A DNA stretch of 64,000 bases from an uncultured Mailhella sp. (GTDB lineage Bacteria; Desulfobacterota; Desulfovibrionia; Desulfovibrionales; Desulfovibrionaceae), in assembly GCA_910578585.1 (NCBI GenBank), contig CAJTRG010000006.1:33131-97130 (forward strand). The letters run 5' to 3'. The notes under the pieces were generated by a model. The model worked only from the letters and a program-made list of their open reading frames with translations. It did not search any database and was not told the DNA's origin. Positions 18,503 to 28,176 of this stretch are shown piece by piece. Each line of letters starts with the position of its first letter. The stretch's first letter is position 1. A program made the translations under genes and the position numbers.

Positions 18503-20166
18503 TGGATTTCTACCTTTACGATACAAGCCTGAGAGACGGCGCGCAAAGCGAAGATGTGCAATTAAGCACACCGGATAAAATCAAAATTGCCCTGCGTCTC
18601 GATAATTTCGGCATCCACTATATTGAAGGCGGATGGCCGGGGGCTAATCCTGTGGATAATGAATTTTTTGAGGAAATAAAACAGTATACCCTCAAAAATG
18701 CAAAAATCGCCGCCTTTGGCAGCACGCACCATGCAAGCTTCAAGGCTGAAGACGATCCCACCATGAAAGCTCTGGTTCTGGCGAACGTGCCTGTAATCAC
18801 GATTTTTGGAAAATCCAGTGAAAAACACGCGCTTGATGCCCTGCGCGTGAGCCCTGAACGCAATCTGGAAATTATCCACGATTCTGTGGCATTTCTTAAA
18901 AAGCATGCGGAAACAGTATTCTTTGACGCTGAACACTTTTTCGACGGCTTCAAAGCCAATAAAGACTACGCTCTTGAGGTTTTGAAAAACGCGCACAAAG
19001 CCGGGGCAAATACGCTGGTTCTCTGCGATTCCAACGGCGGAACCCTGCCTTCCGAAGTTTCAGAAATTCTGAACATCTGCCGTCAGGAACTGCCCGAGGC
19101 CGAATTTGGCATACACGCCCATAACGACTGTGAACTGGCAGTGGCAAACTCTCTTGCCGCCTTGCAGGCAGGGGCAATCCACGTGCAGGGAACCATGAAC
19201 GGCGTGGGCGAACGCTGCGGCAATGCCAATCTCTGCTCCATTATTCCGATTATTGAAACCAAGCTTGGCAAAAAATGTCTGCCTGAAAATATGCTTAATC
19301 AGCTGACAACCACTTCTGCCTATGTCTACGAAGTGATGAATATGAAACCCTTTGCCCGCCAGGCATTTGTGGGTAAATCCGCATTCGCGCACAAGGGCGG
19401 CATCCATGTCAGTGCCATCAACCGTGACTCTACTTTGTATGAACATATCAGACCGGAACAAGTGGGCAACAGCCAGCGCGTGCTGATTACCGAACTTGCC
19501 GGACGAAGCAATATTGTCAGCCTGGCACGGCGTTTTGACTTCCATTTGGATAAGGATGAGCCTGTGGTCAAAGGGCTTTTCCATGAACTCAAAACAAAGG
19601 CCAGCCTTGGCTATGATTATGCGGCAGCAGAAGCCAGCATGGAACTTCTGCTTCTGCGGAAACTGGCACGGCGCGGTGTGCGGAATTTCTTTACCTTGAA
19701 GAGCCTGCGCGTGTTTGAAACCAAGGACGCCAACGGCTGCCCACAGGCTGAGGCTACTGTTGCCGTGGAAGTTGAGGGAGCTATCGAGCATACGGCTGCC
19801 ACAGGACAAGGCCCGGTCAACGCCATGGACATTGCCCTGCGTAAAGCGCTGTCTTCTTTCTATCCAAAAATTTCAGAACTGAGCCTTAGAGACTTCAAGG
19901 TACGCGTGCTGACCATTGGACAGGAAAGGACAAGCCAAAAACATGATCTTTTCAGCATTGGTATGGATGATAGTCCTGCTCCTAATACCGGCACAGCCAG
20001 CGTTGTGCGCGTGCTCATTGAAAGTGCTGACCCGCAGGGCGCCTGGGTCACTGTGGGTGTTTCCTATGATATTATTGAAGCCAGCTGGCAGGCGCTCGCT
20101 GACTCTGTGACCTACAAGCTCTACCGCGACGAATGGCAAAGCCACAGTAATAACAAGCTGGAATAG
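18502..20166 (+). CDS. cimA: (R)-citramalate synthase
   Basis: A 554-residue HMGL-family synthase. It starts YLYDTSLRDGAQSEDVQLS and has the metal-binding HAHNDCELAVANSLAA and GTMNGVGERCGNANL blocks, then a C-terminal LeuA allosteric domain from about 420. The size and TSLRDGAQ form fit the CimA clade rather than LeuA or homocitrate synthase. It would condense pyruvate and acetyl-CoA to citramalate, opening a threonine-independent route to isoleucine. Overlap with lysC couples it to control of the aspartate family. Confidence 0.9.
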   Translation: MDFYLYDTSLRDGAQSEDVQLSTPDKIKIALRLDNFGIHYIEGGWPGANPVDNEFFEEIKQYTLKNAKIAAFGSTHHASFKAEDDPTMKALVLANVPVITIFGKSSEKHALDALRVSPERNLEIIHDSVAFLKKHAETVFFDAEHFFDGFKANKDYALEVLKNAHKAGANTLVLCDSNGGTLPSEVSEILNICRQELPEAEFGIHAHNDCELAVANSLAALQAGAIHVQGTMNGVGERCGNANLCSIIPIIETKLGKKCLPENMLNQLTTTSAYVYEVMNMKPFARQAFVGKSAFAHKGGIHVSAINRDSTLYEHIRPEQVGNSQRVLITELAGRSNIVSLARRFDFHLDKDEPVVKGLFHELKTKASLGYDYAAAEASMELLLLRKLARRGVRNFFTLKSLRVFETKDANGCPQAEATVAVEVEGAIEHTAATGQGPVNAMDIALRKALSSFYPKISELSLRDFKVRVLTIGQERTSQKHDLFSIGMDDSPAPNTGTASVVRVLIESADPQGAWVTVGVSYDIIEASWQALADSVTYKLYRDEWQSHSNNKLE

Positions 20167-20186
20167 TTTTTATAAAATTGATTGAG

Positions 20187-20224
20187 AAAAATCCTTTTAC
20201 TATCTTAGTTAAAAGGATTTTTTG
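20187..20224 (+). terminator. Terminator after lysC-cimA
   Basis: The inverted repeat AAATCCTTTTA / TAAAAGGATTT is followed by a T run. It ends only a few bases before the IS element. Confidence 0.85.
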
Positions 20225-20241
20225 TTTAGGGCGTGTTCACA

Positions 20242-20622
20242 CTATTTAAGAGCTACAACGATGAGAGCAAAAACGATAAAGGAACGAAACATAACATCAA
20301 GTTTGTCATATCGGGTAAATACTCTCCTAAATCCCTTGATATGCCGAAAAAGTCTTTCAACTTCATTACGTTTTTTGTACAGTTCTTTATCATATACCCA
20401 AGGCTTCAAACGATTCGGGTTAGGCGGCACCACAGGAAAATATCCTAAATCACGGCAAAGTTGTTGTGTAGCATTACCTTCGTAAGTTCTATCCATGATA
20501 ACGCCGCATTTTTTATTCGTTGAACCAAGGACGGATAAAAGCTTTCTGCCTTGTGGTGCATCACCGGCGTTACCCGGAGAAAGGCTGAAAATTAATGCAC
20601 ATTCTGCATTCGCGTCAGCCAA
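20242..20622 (-). CDS. IS5-family transposase, downstream part (OrfB)
   Basis: Catalytic C-terminal half with the second Asp in MDRTYEG and the catalytic Glu in NEVERLFRHIKGFRR, completing the DDE triad with OrfA. The real reading phase begins at the slippery A7 near 20676 rather than at the internal ATG. No stop interrupts the phase between the slip site and 20622, so the element looks competent if frameshifting works. Confidence 0.88.
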   Translation of the reverse strand: MADANAECALIFSLSPGNAGDAPQGRKLLSVLGSTNKKCGVIMDRTYEGNATQQLCRDLGYFPVVPPNPNRLKPWVYDKELYKKRNEVERLFRHIKGFRRVFTRYDKLDVMFRSFIVFALIVVALK

Positions 20623-20999
20623 ATGAAGCTTTGTTGTCCAGCCCCCTCTTGACTTTCCAATGGATTGCTGTCCTGTTTTTTTAAAGCGCCAAACCCATCC
20701 GGGTGAACCTTTATACTGGTGCTGTCAAGAGAAAAAGCTTCAACTTTGATACGAATGAGCTGTTCTTTTTGGAGTCGTTCAAAAATACGGTCAAGAACAC
20801 CATTTTTGCTCCAACGGTTCATACGGGTATAAATGGTATGCCAATTGCCAAAATGTTTTGGTAATCCACGCCATTTACATCCATGTTCAGCAACATAAAG
20901 AATAGCATTCAGTACTTGCAGATTATCAAAGCGGACATTGCCCCGTTGAATAGGGAAACAGTCGGCAATTCTTTCATATTGTTCACGTGTTATTTGCAT
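20592..20999 (-). CDS. IS5-family transposase, upstream part (OrfA)
   Basis: This frame gives 135 residues: an N-terminal domain (ITREQYERIADCFP, AILYVAEHGCKWRGLPKHFG) and the first catalytic Asp in SLDSTSIKVHPDG. After GALKK the frame leaves the family sequence. The mRNA there reads TTT, seven A, then C, a good -1 slippery site (around 20676-20682). A -1 slip yields TGQQSIGKSRGGWTTKLHLA, the expected family continuation, and runs into OrfB. The functional product is therefore probably an OrfAB fusion. Confidence 0.88.
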   Translation of the reverse strand: MQITREQYERIADCFPIQRGNVRFDNLQVLNAILYVAEHGCKWRGLPKHFGNWHTIYTRMNRWSKNGVLDRIFERLQKEQLIRIKVEAFSLDSTSIKVHPDGFGALKKQDSNPLESQEGAGQQSFIWLTRMQNVH

Positions 21000-21137
21000 T
21001 GACAGAATATACTATAATAATTATAATATTGTATTTAGTATGAACACGCCCTAATCCAAAGGAAATTTTATCTTGCTTTAAAAAGTAAGCCATGTATAAA
21101 ATTCTTTTAAAGATATACACTGCAGAGGTTAATATAT

Positions 21138-22916
21138 ATGTTCGATTATAAAGGTTTTAGTGAGGAAAAACTAATAGAGCTTTGTGATGATAAAAATGTC
21201 GACAAAGGCAAGGCTGAATGGAAATATTGGCCCTCAGAAGTTTATTCCTTTGGAAGACACTATCGGAGATATGGCTTTTATCCTTCCTTTTTACCTTTAT
21301 ATGTTTATTCAGATCATGGTGTTGGAAATACTAAAGCATCTTACCACGAGTTAAAAAATGATGCCGAAGCAACACTTTTTTTCTCCTTGTTAAAAGTTGA
21401 AGATTATAAAAAACAAAGCAATAAGCCTTGCTATTTAATGATAAATCCCTTTGTATGGTACCGAAAACACAATAATATTCAGCCTGTTGAAAATGCAAAA
21501 GGAACCTTGGCTTTTCCTGCACATTCAACACCAGCAGTTTCTTGTGAATTTGATGTATTGGCTTATATTAATACATTGAAAAATCTGCCTGAAGAAATGC
21601 AGCCTGTCTGTGTATGTCTGCATATGCATGATATCCATAAAGGTTTACATAAAATATTTCTGGATAATAATATGCCTGTCTATACCGCAGGCAATGCTTT
21701 TGATAAACGATTTGCCGAGCGATATTATAATATTATAATACATTTCAAATACACAACATCAAATTTGATTGGCAGTTACACTTTTTATAGTATAGAATCA
21801 GGTATTCCTTTTTCTTTATTAGGAAATGAATGCAAATATTATAATCTATCCGATCCAAATTTAGAAAAAGGTGAGTATCAATATAAAAAAAATGAAAACT
21901 ATATTGTAAAAGAAAAATTATTTTCAGGAATACAAAAAGAAATCACCCCTGAACAAAAACAATATGTAGAAAGCTTTGTTAATGCGCCTGGAGCCCTGAG
22001 CCGCTTACAAACAGCAAAAGTTCTTTACAGTGCATATTTTAAGCGTGCTGATTTACTCTCAGACAGTAAAAAATTGATAAAATATCTTTCAAAGAAAATA
22101 AATAAAATAATCTTTTGTGGAAAAATAAAAAATATCAAAAAAGCATTTTTATTCAGCAAAAAGAAATTACGGAAACTTTCAGTTTCTCCTTTGGAACTAT
22201 ACCGTTTAATTCAACGCGGATCTGCACCCGCCGAAACCAAATTTTTAGGAAAAAAAATAAAAGTAAACAGTGCCTTTTGGTATCTTCATGGTTTAAAAGA
22301 ATTATTTGTGGAAGAAAATTATCGTTTTCATTCAGAGAAAAGAGATCCTCTCATTTACGATTGCGGTGCAAATACAGGATTAAGTATTCTTTATTTTAAA
22401 CATCTCTATCCTGAGGCAAAAATTGTTGCCTTTGAACCGGATGAAAATATTTTTTCTCTCATGAAAGAAAATCTTCAGCAGTTTAATTATACTGATATAG
22501 AATATATCAATAAAGCTGTTTGGAACAGTAATGATCCGATTAAGTTTCTTGCCGCCGGAGGAGTAAGCGGCAGAATTTGTGACGAAACAGATAAAAATGT
22601 AATTGAAATACCTGCCATTCGTCTAAGAGATATGCTTGATCAAGAAGTTGATTTTCTGAAAATTGATATTGAGGGAAGCGAATATGAAGTTCTCAAAGAT
22701 TGTGCAGATAAATTGAAAAATGTTCAAAATTTATTTGTAGAATATCATTCTGAAGAAAAAAATGAACAAAAACTCGATGAGATTTTAAAAATCATAAAGG
22801 AAGCAGGGTTTAAATACTATCTGAAAGAAGCCTGGCCTAATCAATTAAGACCTTATGTGAATAAAAGAGTCAATTTATTTGATCTGCAGCTTAATATTTT
22901 TGCCTATAGAATATAA
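21138..22916 (+). CDS. Glycosyltransferase-like protein fused to an FkbM methyltransferase
   Basis: A 592-residue fusion in an AT-rich region. The C-terminal part (about 385-590) is an FkbM-type SAM methyltransferase: YDCGANTGLSILYFKHLYP is motif I, IVAFEPDENIF follows, and VDFLKIDIEGSEYEVLKDC holds the conserved IEGSE. The N-terminal 270 residues are not recognised with certainty. A GT-B-like end (SIESGIPFSLLG near the donor-site position) suggests a sugar transferase. The likely role is assembly and O-methylation of surface glycan. It follows the IS directly, and composition differs sharply from lysC-cimA, suggesting transfer. Confidence 0.75.
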   Translation: MFDYKGFSEEKLIELCDDKNVDKGKAEWKYWPSEVYSFGRHYRRYGFYPSFLPLYVYSDHGVGNTKASYHELKNDAEATLFFSLLKVEDYKKQSNKPCYLMINPFVWYRKHNNIQPVENAKGTLAFPAHSTPAVSCEFDVLAYINTLKNLPEEMQPVCVCLHMHDIHKGLHKIFLDNNMPVYTAGNAFDKRFAERYYNIIIHFKYTTSNLIGSYTFYSIESGIPFSLLGNECKYYNLSDPNLEKGEYQYKKNENYIVKEKLFSGIQKEITPEQKQYVESFVNAPGALSRLQTAKVLYSAYFKRADLLSDSKKLIKYLSKKINKIIFCGKIKNIKKAFLFSKKKLRKLSVSPLELYRLIQRGSAPAETKFLGKKIKVNSAFWYLHGLKELFVEENYRFHSEKRDPLIYDCGANTGLSILYFKHLYPEAKIVAFEPDENIFSLMKENLQQFNYTDIEYINKAVWNSNDPIKFLAAGGVSGRICDETDKNVIEIPAIRLRDMLDQEVDFLKIDIEGSEYEVLKDCADKLKNVQNLFVEYHSEEKNEQKLDEILKIIKEAGFKYYLKEAWPNQLRPYVNKRVNLFDLQLNIFAYRI

Positions 22917-23005
22917 GCAATATGTTCTATATTCTCTCACTATTCTTGAGTTAACGTATTAAAAGATAAAGAATTACTCATAAAATTATTTTTAAGGATA
23001 TATTA

Positions 23006-24019
23006 ATGAAAAAAGTTATATTCACCATTTGTTCAAATAATTATCTTGCAAAAGCAAAAACTCTTGGCGACAGTATCCTTGCATATAATCCTGATTATGA
23101 GTTTTTCATCTTTCTTTGTGATAGCAAATTGTCTGACGTTGATTATGGACGTTTCATGAACTTTTCGCTCAATGAAATTTCTGTGTTAAACATAGAAAAA
23201 TTCAAAGACATGTCAGAGCGATATAATATCATTGAACTCAATACTTCCATTAAACCTTTTTGTTTTAATTATCTTTTAAATGTCTTGAATTTTGATTTTG
23301 TATTCTATCTTGACCCAGATATTTGTTTATTTGATAACTTATCGTATATTGAAGAAAAACTGGAAGACAATGATATTATTCTCACTCCTCATATTTGCAC
23401 GCCTATTCCGTTTGATGGTCTTAGAGCAAATGAAAATGATTTCGCACAATACGGTCTGTACAATTTAGGTTTTTTAGCTGTCAAAAAATCTCATGCGGCA
23501 CAAGAGCTTGTCGATTGGTGGATGGAACGCTTGGAAGTTAATTGTTATATCAGACCGCAGGAAGGGATTTTTGTGGATCAATTACCCATTAATTTGGCTC
23601 CCATCTTTTTTGATAATGTATATATTACAAAGCACCTTGGTTTAAATGCCGCTCCTTGGAATCTTCACGAAAGAAATATTTATAATACAAATGGGACATG
23701 GACTGTCAATAATGAATTTCCATTGATCTTTTTTCATTTCAGCAATTTTAATATTAATTTTTCACAAGGAAACCTCAGTACAGCTTATCAACGTGTAAAT
23801 TTAAAACGAAATGATGAACTCTACGCGCTCTATGAATGGTATAGAAATAAATTATTGGAAAATGATCATACCTATTTTTCACAATTGGCATATCATTACA
23901 ATACACCCAATACGCAAGCTAAACCTTCACCTAAAACTCCAGCCAAACCAAAAACCCGATTCAAGAGCTTTATTAAACGGATATTGTCTGTTTTTCATAA
24001 GAAAAAGTCCTCTCAATAG
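23006..24019 (+). CDS. Putative glycosyltransferase (GT-A type)
   Basis: A 337-residue protein beginning KKVIFTICSNNYLAKAKTL, with FVFYLDPDICLFDN as the metal-binding DxD of a GT-A fold. The N-terminal layout resembles GT8-like transferases. The last 30 residues are very basic with an amphipathic pattern (FKSFIKRILSVFHKKKSS), probably a peripheral membrane anchor. It is the second gene of the AT-rich glycan cassette. Donor and acceptor are unknown. Confidence 0.75.
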   Translation: MKKVIFTICSNNYLAKAKTLGDSILAYNPDYEFFIFLCDSKLSDVDYGRFMNFSLNEISVLNIEKFKDMSERYNIIELNTSIKPFCFNYLLNVLNFDFVFYLDPDICLFDNLSYIEEKLEDNDIILTPHICTPIPFDGLRANENDFAQYGLYNLGFLAVKKSHAAQELVDWWMERLEVNCYIRPQEGIFVDQLPINLAPIFFDNVYITKHLGLNAAPWNLHERNIYNTNGTWTVNNEFPLIFFHFSNFNINFSQGNLSTAYQRVNLKRNDELYALYEWYRNKLLENDHTYFSQLAYHYNTPNTQAKPSPKTPAKPKTRFKSFIKRILSVFHKKKSSQ

Positions 24020-24063
24020 TTTTTTCATGGTTTGAAACCATACAAAATTGAGAATTGCCATCT

Positions 24064-25798
24064 ATGCCTCAACTAAGTGTTATTATTCCTATAAATAATG
24101 CAGAAAAATATGTAGAGCGATGTCTGAAAAGCATTTGCAGCCAACATTTTCTGATTTGGAAATTCTTTGCATTTGTGCAGGCTGTACTGATACTTCTTAT
24201 AAAATTATACAGGATTATGCGCAAAAAGATGCACGAATTAAATGCATTGATTTTGACAAAACGCAAAGAATGGCTGCGGCAAAAAATACCGGCATGCTCC
24301 TTGCCGCGGGTGAATATATAAGTTTTGTTAATCCTACTGATTTTATTGATTTAAATTTTTATGAAATACTGTACCCAAAAGCCATTGCAGCAAATGCCGA
24401 TTGTATTCTTGGAAAAATACAAAGCATTGTGGATAATAAACCAGCGCCAGAGCCCAATATCAATCGCAGTCAACTGCAAAAACATACATTTCTTTTTCAG
24501 CATGCACTGGCAGCCCTTTATAAGAAAGCGTTTTTAATTTCCAATGCTCTTTTGTTCCCCACACAAGTATCCTCTTTTGAAAACAGCGTTTTTGCAATTA
24601 TGGCAGCAGGGCATGCGCAAAAAATTGTGACAGCCGATTCTGTTTCTTATTATGAAGATACTCCCATCAGTGATATCAACCTGAAAACCTTGAAAGATCT
24701 TGTTGTATCATTGAAATTGATTATTGGTTTTTTAGACGCCTTGCCGCTTGATATTGTGACATACTATGAAGCGTTGAAACCTCGTTTGAATCTTCTTTCT
24801 TTGTATGCAAATGCCGGCAGTGAATACAAAGAATTTTGCCAAAAAGCGGAAAGAAATCTTCTGAAAAGCATGAAGCGAGAAGCAGAATTTCTCAAATATG
24901 AAAAGTTGTTAGAAACACAGGCTTTTTGGAATGAAAAGCCCAAATTAAACTTTGATAAAGCTCTGATAGATAATGAAATCAAAACAGCTGCATTTTATGG
25001 TGTGCGTTCAGAAAAACAAAATCCGCGCCTTATTGTGACCTTAACCAGCTTTCCTGAGCGGATGTACGACATTCATTATTGTTTGTATTCTCTGCTCACG
25101 CAATCCCATAAGCCTGATGAAATTATTTTATGGCTGGGAGAAGAGGAATTTCTGCATCAAGAAAACGATCTTCCAATCACGGTTTTAAAATTAAAAGAAT
25201 CTGGGCTCACCATTAAATTTACAAAAAATATACGCAGTTACAAGAAACTTATTCCAGCGCTGAGAGAATATCCGAACGAGATACTTGTCACGGCTGACGA
25301 CGATATTTATTATCCTAAAAACTGGCTTGAGAAACTCTGGAAAGCCCATACACTCTATAGCGAGGATATTATTTGCCACCGCGCACATTTAGTTCAATTG
25401 AGCAAAAACGGGAACATTGCACCTTATAACAGATGGCAAAAGGAAATTACCGCAAGTGAGCCCTCCTATCTGCATTTTTGCACCACGGGCGCCGGAGTTC
25501 TCTATCCGCCCCATGCGCTCTATCAAGATGTTTTGGATGAAGAGAAATTTCTGCAGCTATCCCCCTTTGCAGACGATATTTGGTTTTGGGCAATGGCAGT
25601 TTAAATAATAAGAAAATACGCATTGTCGAAAATCCCATTACGGAATTATCCTGTATCAATCCGCAAAGAGAATTGCGAATGAATAATGAAACAACGCTGG
25701 CAAAACAAAACATCAGCTAAGGCGGTAATAATGAACAATTGAAAAATGTTCTTGCCGCCTACCCAGAACTGCTTGAGAAGTTAAGCACCAGGTGTTAA
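24064..25798 (+). pseudogene. Two-domain family 2 glycosyltransferase, broken by two frameshifts and a stop
   Basis: The start at 24064 gives MPQLSVIIPINNAEKYVERC, a GT2 N-terminus. The family sequence moves to another frame near 24145 (SDLEILCICAGCTDTSYK onward), one base off. That frame holds a second transferase-like domain with VTADDDIYYPKNWLEKLW and ends at 25604 after DDIWFWAMAV. The continuation LNNKKIRIVENPITELS lies one base out, after the GTTTAAA run at about 25600. It then meets an in-frame TAA (25718-25720) before NEQLKNVLAAYPELLEKLS, ending at 25798. Three lesions argue for real decay. The three plus-strand genes suggest one lost glycan branch. Confidence 0.85.
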
Positions 25799-25904
25799 CA
25801 TTTTGTGAGAGCTTCACCTCCACTCTTGACCAAGACAACTCCTTTATGGAGAACTTTCTCACTGCTATTTTTAGAAAAATAAAAATTATAAAAAAGAATT
25901 TTTT

Positions 25905-26294
25905 TCATTCTTTTGTCAGGGTAACAAAGGCAATGGCAGAGCTGTTTTGTTCATGGGAGTAAGAAACGAAGCAGTGCGTTACGCCGAGGCTGTCGGCTTT
26001 TTCTTTTGCTTTTGCAAGCAAGCTCATGGTCGGAGCTTTGCCTTCGTCCCGCAAAATTTCAATATGATTGGGCGCAATTCCTTCGCTAAAGCCTGTGCCG
26101 AGCGCTTTTACGCACGCCTCTTTACAGGCAAAACGCGCTGCCACCCATTCAGCCTGACGCTTTTTATTGCGGCTTGGCATTTGCGCCAGCTCAGCCGGCG
26201 TCAGAATTTTTCGCAAAAACGCCTCGCCAAAGCGGGCAATACTTTGTTCTATCCGAAAAATCGTGACAATATCTGTTCCAATGCCAATAATCAT
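25905..26294 (-). CDS. acpS: Holo-[acyl-carrier-protein] synthase
   Basis: A 129-residue AcpS that moves 4'-phosphopantetheine from CoA to apo-ACP for fatty acid synthesis. The start IGIGTDIVTIFRIEQ has the metal Asp, and WVAARFACKEACVKALGTGF is the catalytic WxxKEAxxKA(L)G motif. Length is standard. It lies 20 bp downstream of a lipoprotein gene on the same strand. Confidence 0.95.
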   Translation of the reverse strand: MIIGIGTDIVTIFRIEQSIARFGEAFLRKILTPAELAQMPSRNKKRQAEWVAARFACKEACVKALGTGFSEGIAPNHIEILRDEGKAPTMSLLAKAKEKADSLGVTHCFVSYSHEQNSSAIAFVTLTKE

Positions 26295-26314
26295 GTTCTA
26301 TCCTGAAAGATTTC

Positions 26315-27115
26315 CTAAAACGCATCCGGATCCAGATAGCCTGAGAAGGACTCCTCATGCGCTTTCCGTTCTTTTTCCTCCATGGCTGCATAATCTGTCC
26401 AGTAATGGATAAGCGTTGCCAGTTCTCCGCTCACAGCAGCAATCAGTGTGGACATGGGATTGACAGGCATACGATGTTTAACTTTGAAGAGTGCATAATC
26501 GGAATCGGGTTTATAGGGCAAAACGCCGCTGTGATGCAGTGACCACATTAAATCTCCGCTTTCCACCTGATACACGAATAATTGCATGGCAAAACGGGAA
26601 TCGCCTGCCGCTCCGCCGTCAAAATATTGATTGATAACGCCCCCAATCAAATAATCCGCCCCTTTTTCTCGGGCAAGAGGAAGCATATCTTCTGTGCGGT
26701 AGGGTACAACATAATCATTATATTCAAGCACAGCAAAGGTTTGCTCCTGAAGAAAACTTTCATAGACCAATCTTGAAACCCCAAGGGAAATAGCCTGATG
26801 GTCACGGTTGTTCTGCACTAAGCCAAGGGGCACGAAAAGCGCCGTGGGTTTGCTTTCCAAATTGGCTGTTGGATGCACACGGGTCACAATTTCGCCTGTA
26901 TAAATGCCTGCTTCTTTATAGAAGCGCAAGCCCAGAGCAAGATCGTGGTCAGCCCTGCCGTTGGGGGCATTGACAAATTCATCCGCGCTGTCACCAATAT
27001 ACCGCGCCGTGCCCTTTATGGTTGAACAGGAACAAAGCAGTACGCATAAGATAAGAAAAAACAGAAAGAGAGCATGCGTTCCTGCGTCCATTCGTGTCTG
27101 TGCGCCTGCCGCCAT
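26315..27115 (-). CDS. Conserved outer-membrane-type lipoprotein, function unknown
   Basis: About 266 residues with a hydrophobic signal segment (ALFLFFLILCVLLCSC) ending in a lipobox cysteine near residue 30. I prefer the ATG at 27115 because it has AAAGG six bases upstream; longer in-frame starts exist up to 27172. The mature part contains GADYLIGGVINQYFDGG and an alternating pattern recalling small periplasmic lipoproteins linked to surface assembly. I cannot name a family. It precedes acpS. Confidence 0.6.
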   Translation of the reverse strand: MAAGAQTRMDAGTHALFLFFLILCVLLCSCSTIKGTARYIGDSADEFVNAPNGRADHDLALGLRFYKEAGIYTGEIVTRVHPTANLESKPTALFVPLGLVQNNRDHQAISLGVSRLVYESFLQEQTFAVLEYNDYVVPYRTEDMLPLAREKGADYLIGGVINQYFDGGAAGDSRFAMQLFVYQVESGDLMWSLHHSGVLPYKPDSDYALFKVKHRMPVNPMSTLIAAVSGELATLIHYWTDYAAMEEKERKAHEESFSGYLDPDAF

Positions 27116-27290
27116 TTCAGTACCTTTGTTATTATATTGAAATAATGTAAAATTTCCCATAAATTGCCCCATTTATTTATTGCAATTTCCGCAAAATATC
27201 AGTATAGAAGAACTGTTGCATTCTTGACATATACTACATGCTAATCATGGAATTTGCAATAAATGTTCCAGTTTAATTTTACGGTGAACT

Positions 27291-28067
27291 ATGAAAAAAC
27301 TTTTTCTTCTTGCATTTCTGTTTTTGTGCTCCTGCACAGCCAGCGCAAATACACAAGGAATGATAAGGGTTTACGATAACAATATTTATCAAAACGTCAA
27401 ACCCATGCTGCTGGCAGATTTTACCAAACACGGCATTTTAACTGAAGATTTACCTTCTTTCAATCCTGTGGATTGCTTCCAAAAGGAATGGGGATTGCTC
27501 ACAGGCAGAGAGCTTTACAAAAAGCTGACGCTTTCCTTCCGCTATCCCAGCATTGAAGAAAGCAAAACCTGGACTTTTGCCAGCCTCAAAGAAGATTTTA
27601 CCAAAACAACCATGTATAATCACGGCTTTATTATGGAACGCGGCCTTGAGAAAATCACGGTCAGCCTGCTGGGAGATTTGAATTGGGATGCCGATGAAAG
27701 CCTTGACTGGCTTGTGTATTGCCGCTTTGAACAAAAAGCCACCACCGATGCCCTTTCTAAAAACGATGCTCGCCCTGCCCGGGAATATCTGGTGGTGATT
27801 ACAGACAGAAGCGGCGATTACTGGCAGGCAAATCCGCTGGTTATCCGTGATTTAATGCTCTTTAGCAAGGGACAGGAAGCAACCATTTACCGCAATTTGA
27901 CAGAACAAAAGCAAAAAGCTTTGGAACCAAGCCTTGCCATTGATTTTGAAGCCGGGCAAACCCAGATTTTAGACGCACCCGAAACACAGGGCAAGTCTAA
28001 CAAAAAGAGCAAACAAGACAAAAAAATCGAAGGCAGCCCCCTCAAGGAACAAAGCCTTTCTGAATAA
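27291..28067 (+). CDS. Putative lipoprotein, function unknown
   Basis: A 258-residue protein with a signal peptide and lipobox (LFLLAFLFLCSC, modified Cys near residue 15). The mature part has no domain that I recognise. LGDLNWDADESLDWLVYCRF resembles calcium/EF-like Asp-rich loops seen in lipoproteins, but this is weak. The C-terminus is Lys/Ser-rich and low complexity. A terminator follows. It is divergent from the lipoprotein-acpS pair across 175 bp. Confidence 0.6.
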   Translation: MKKLFLLAFLFLCSCTASANTQGMIRVYDNNIYQNVKPMLLADFTKHGILTEDLPSFNPVDCFQKEWGLLTGRELYKKLTLSFRYPSIEESKTWTFASLKEDFTKTTMYNHGFIMERGLEKITVSLLGDLNWDADESLDWLVYCRFEQKATTDALSKNDARPAREYLVVITDRSGDYWQANPLVIRDLMLFSKGQEATIYRNLTEQKQKALEPSLAIDFEAGQTQILDAPETQGKSNKKSKQDKKIEGSPLKEQSLSE

Positions 28068-28077
28068 GAAAATAAAA

Positions 28078-28118
28078 AGCGTGAAAGCTTGCTAATTTTT
28101 TGCTTTCACGCTATTTTA
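28078..28118 (+). terminator. Terminator after the 27291 lipoprotein gene
   Basis: AGCGTGAAAGC (28078-28088) pairs with GCTTTCACGCT (28102-28112), followed by TATTTTATT. Confidence 0.85.
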
Positions 28119-28176
28119 TTGTGATAAAGGGCTTATTAAACAAGACAGGCAATGTATAAAACATGAAGGACACACT

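Larger units (their letters stand above)
20229..21051 (-). mobile_element. IS5-family (IS427-group-like) insertion sequence, complete
   Basis: An 823-bp element bounded by imperfect inverted repeats GGGCGTGTTCACACTA (20229 onward) and, read from the other end, GGGCGTGTTCATACTA (21051 backward). A TA dinucleotide on both sides (20227-20228 and 21052-21053) is the likely target duplication, as in IS427-type elements. It carries a two-phase transposase on the minus strand. It lies between the lysC-cimA terminator and an AT-rich glycan cassette. Confidence 0.9.

Noticed and set aside
20222..20485. Plus-strand open frame over the IS
   Set aside because: It is antisense to the transposase and crosses the IS end; no support.
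25799..25904. Copy of the lpxC-flanking repeat after the GT2 pseudogene
   Set aside because: Only GAGCTTCAC-like short matches; too little to call.
27173..27290. Promoter with TTGACA at 27224-27229
   Set aside because: No -10 hexamer at proper spacing could be found.
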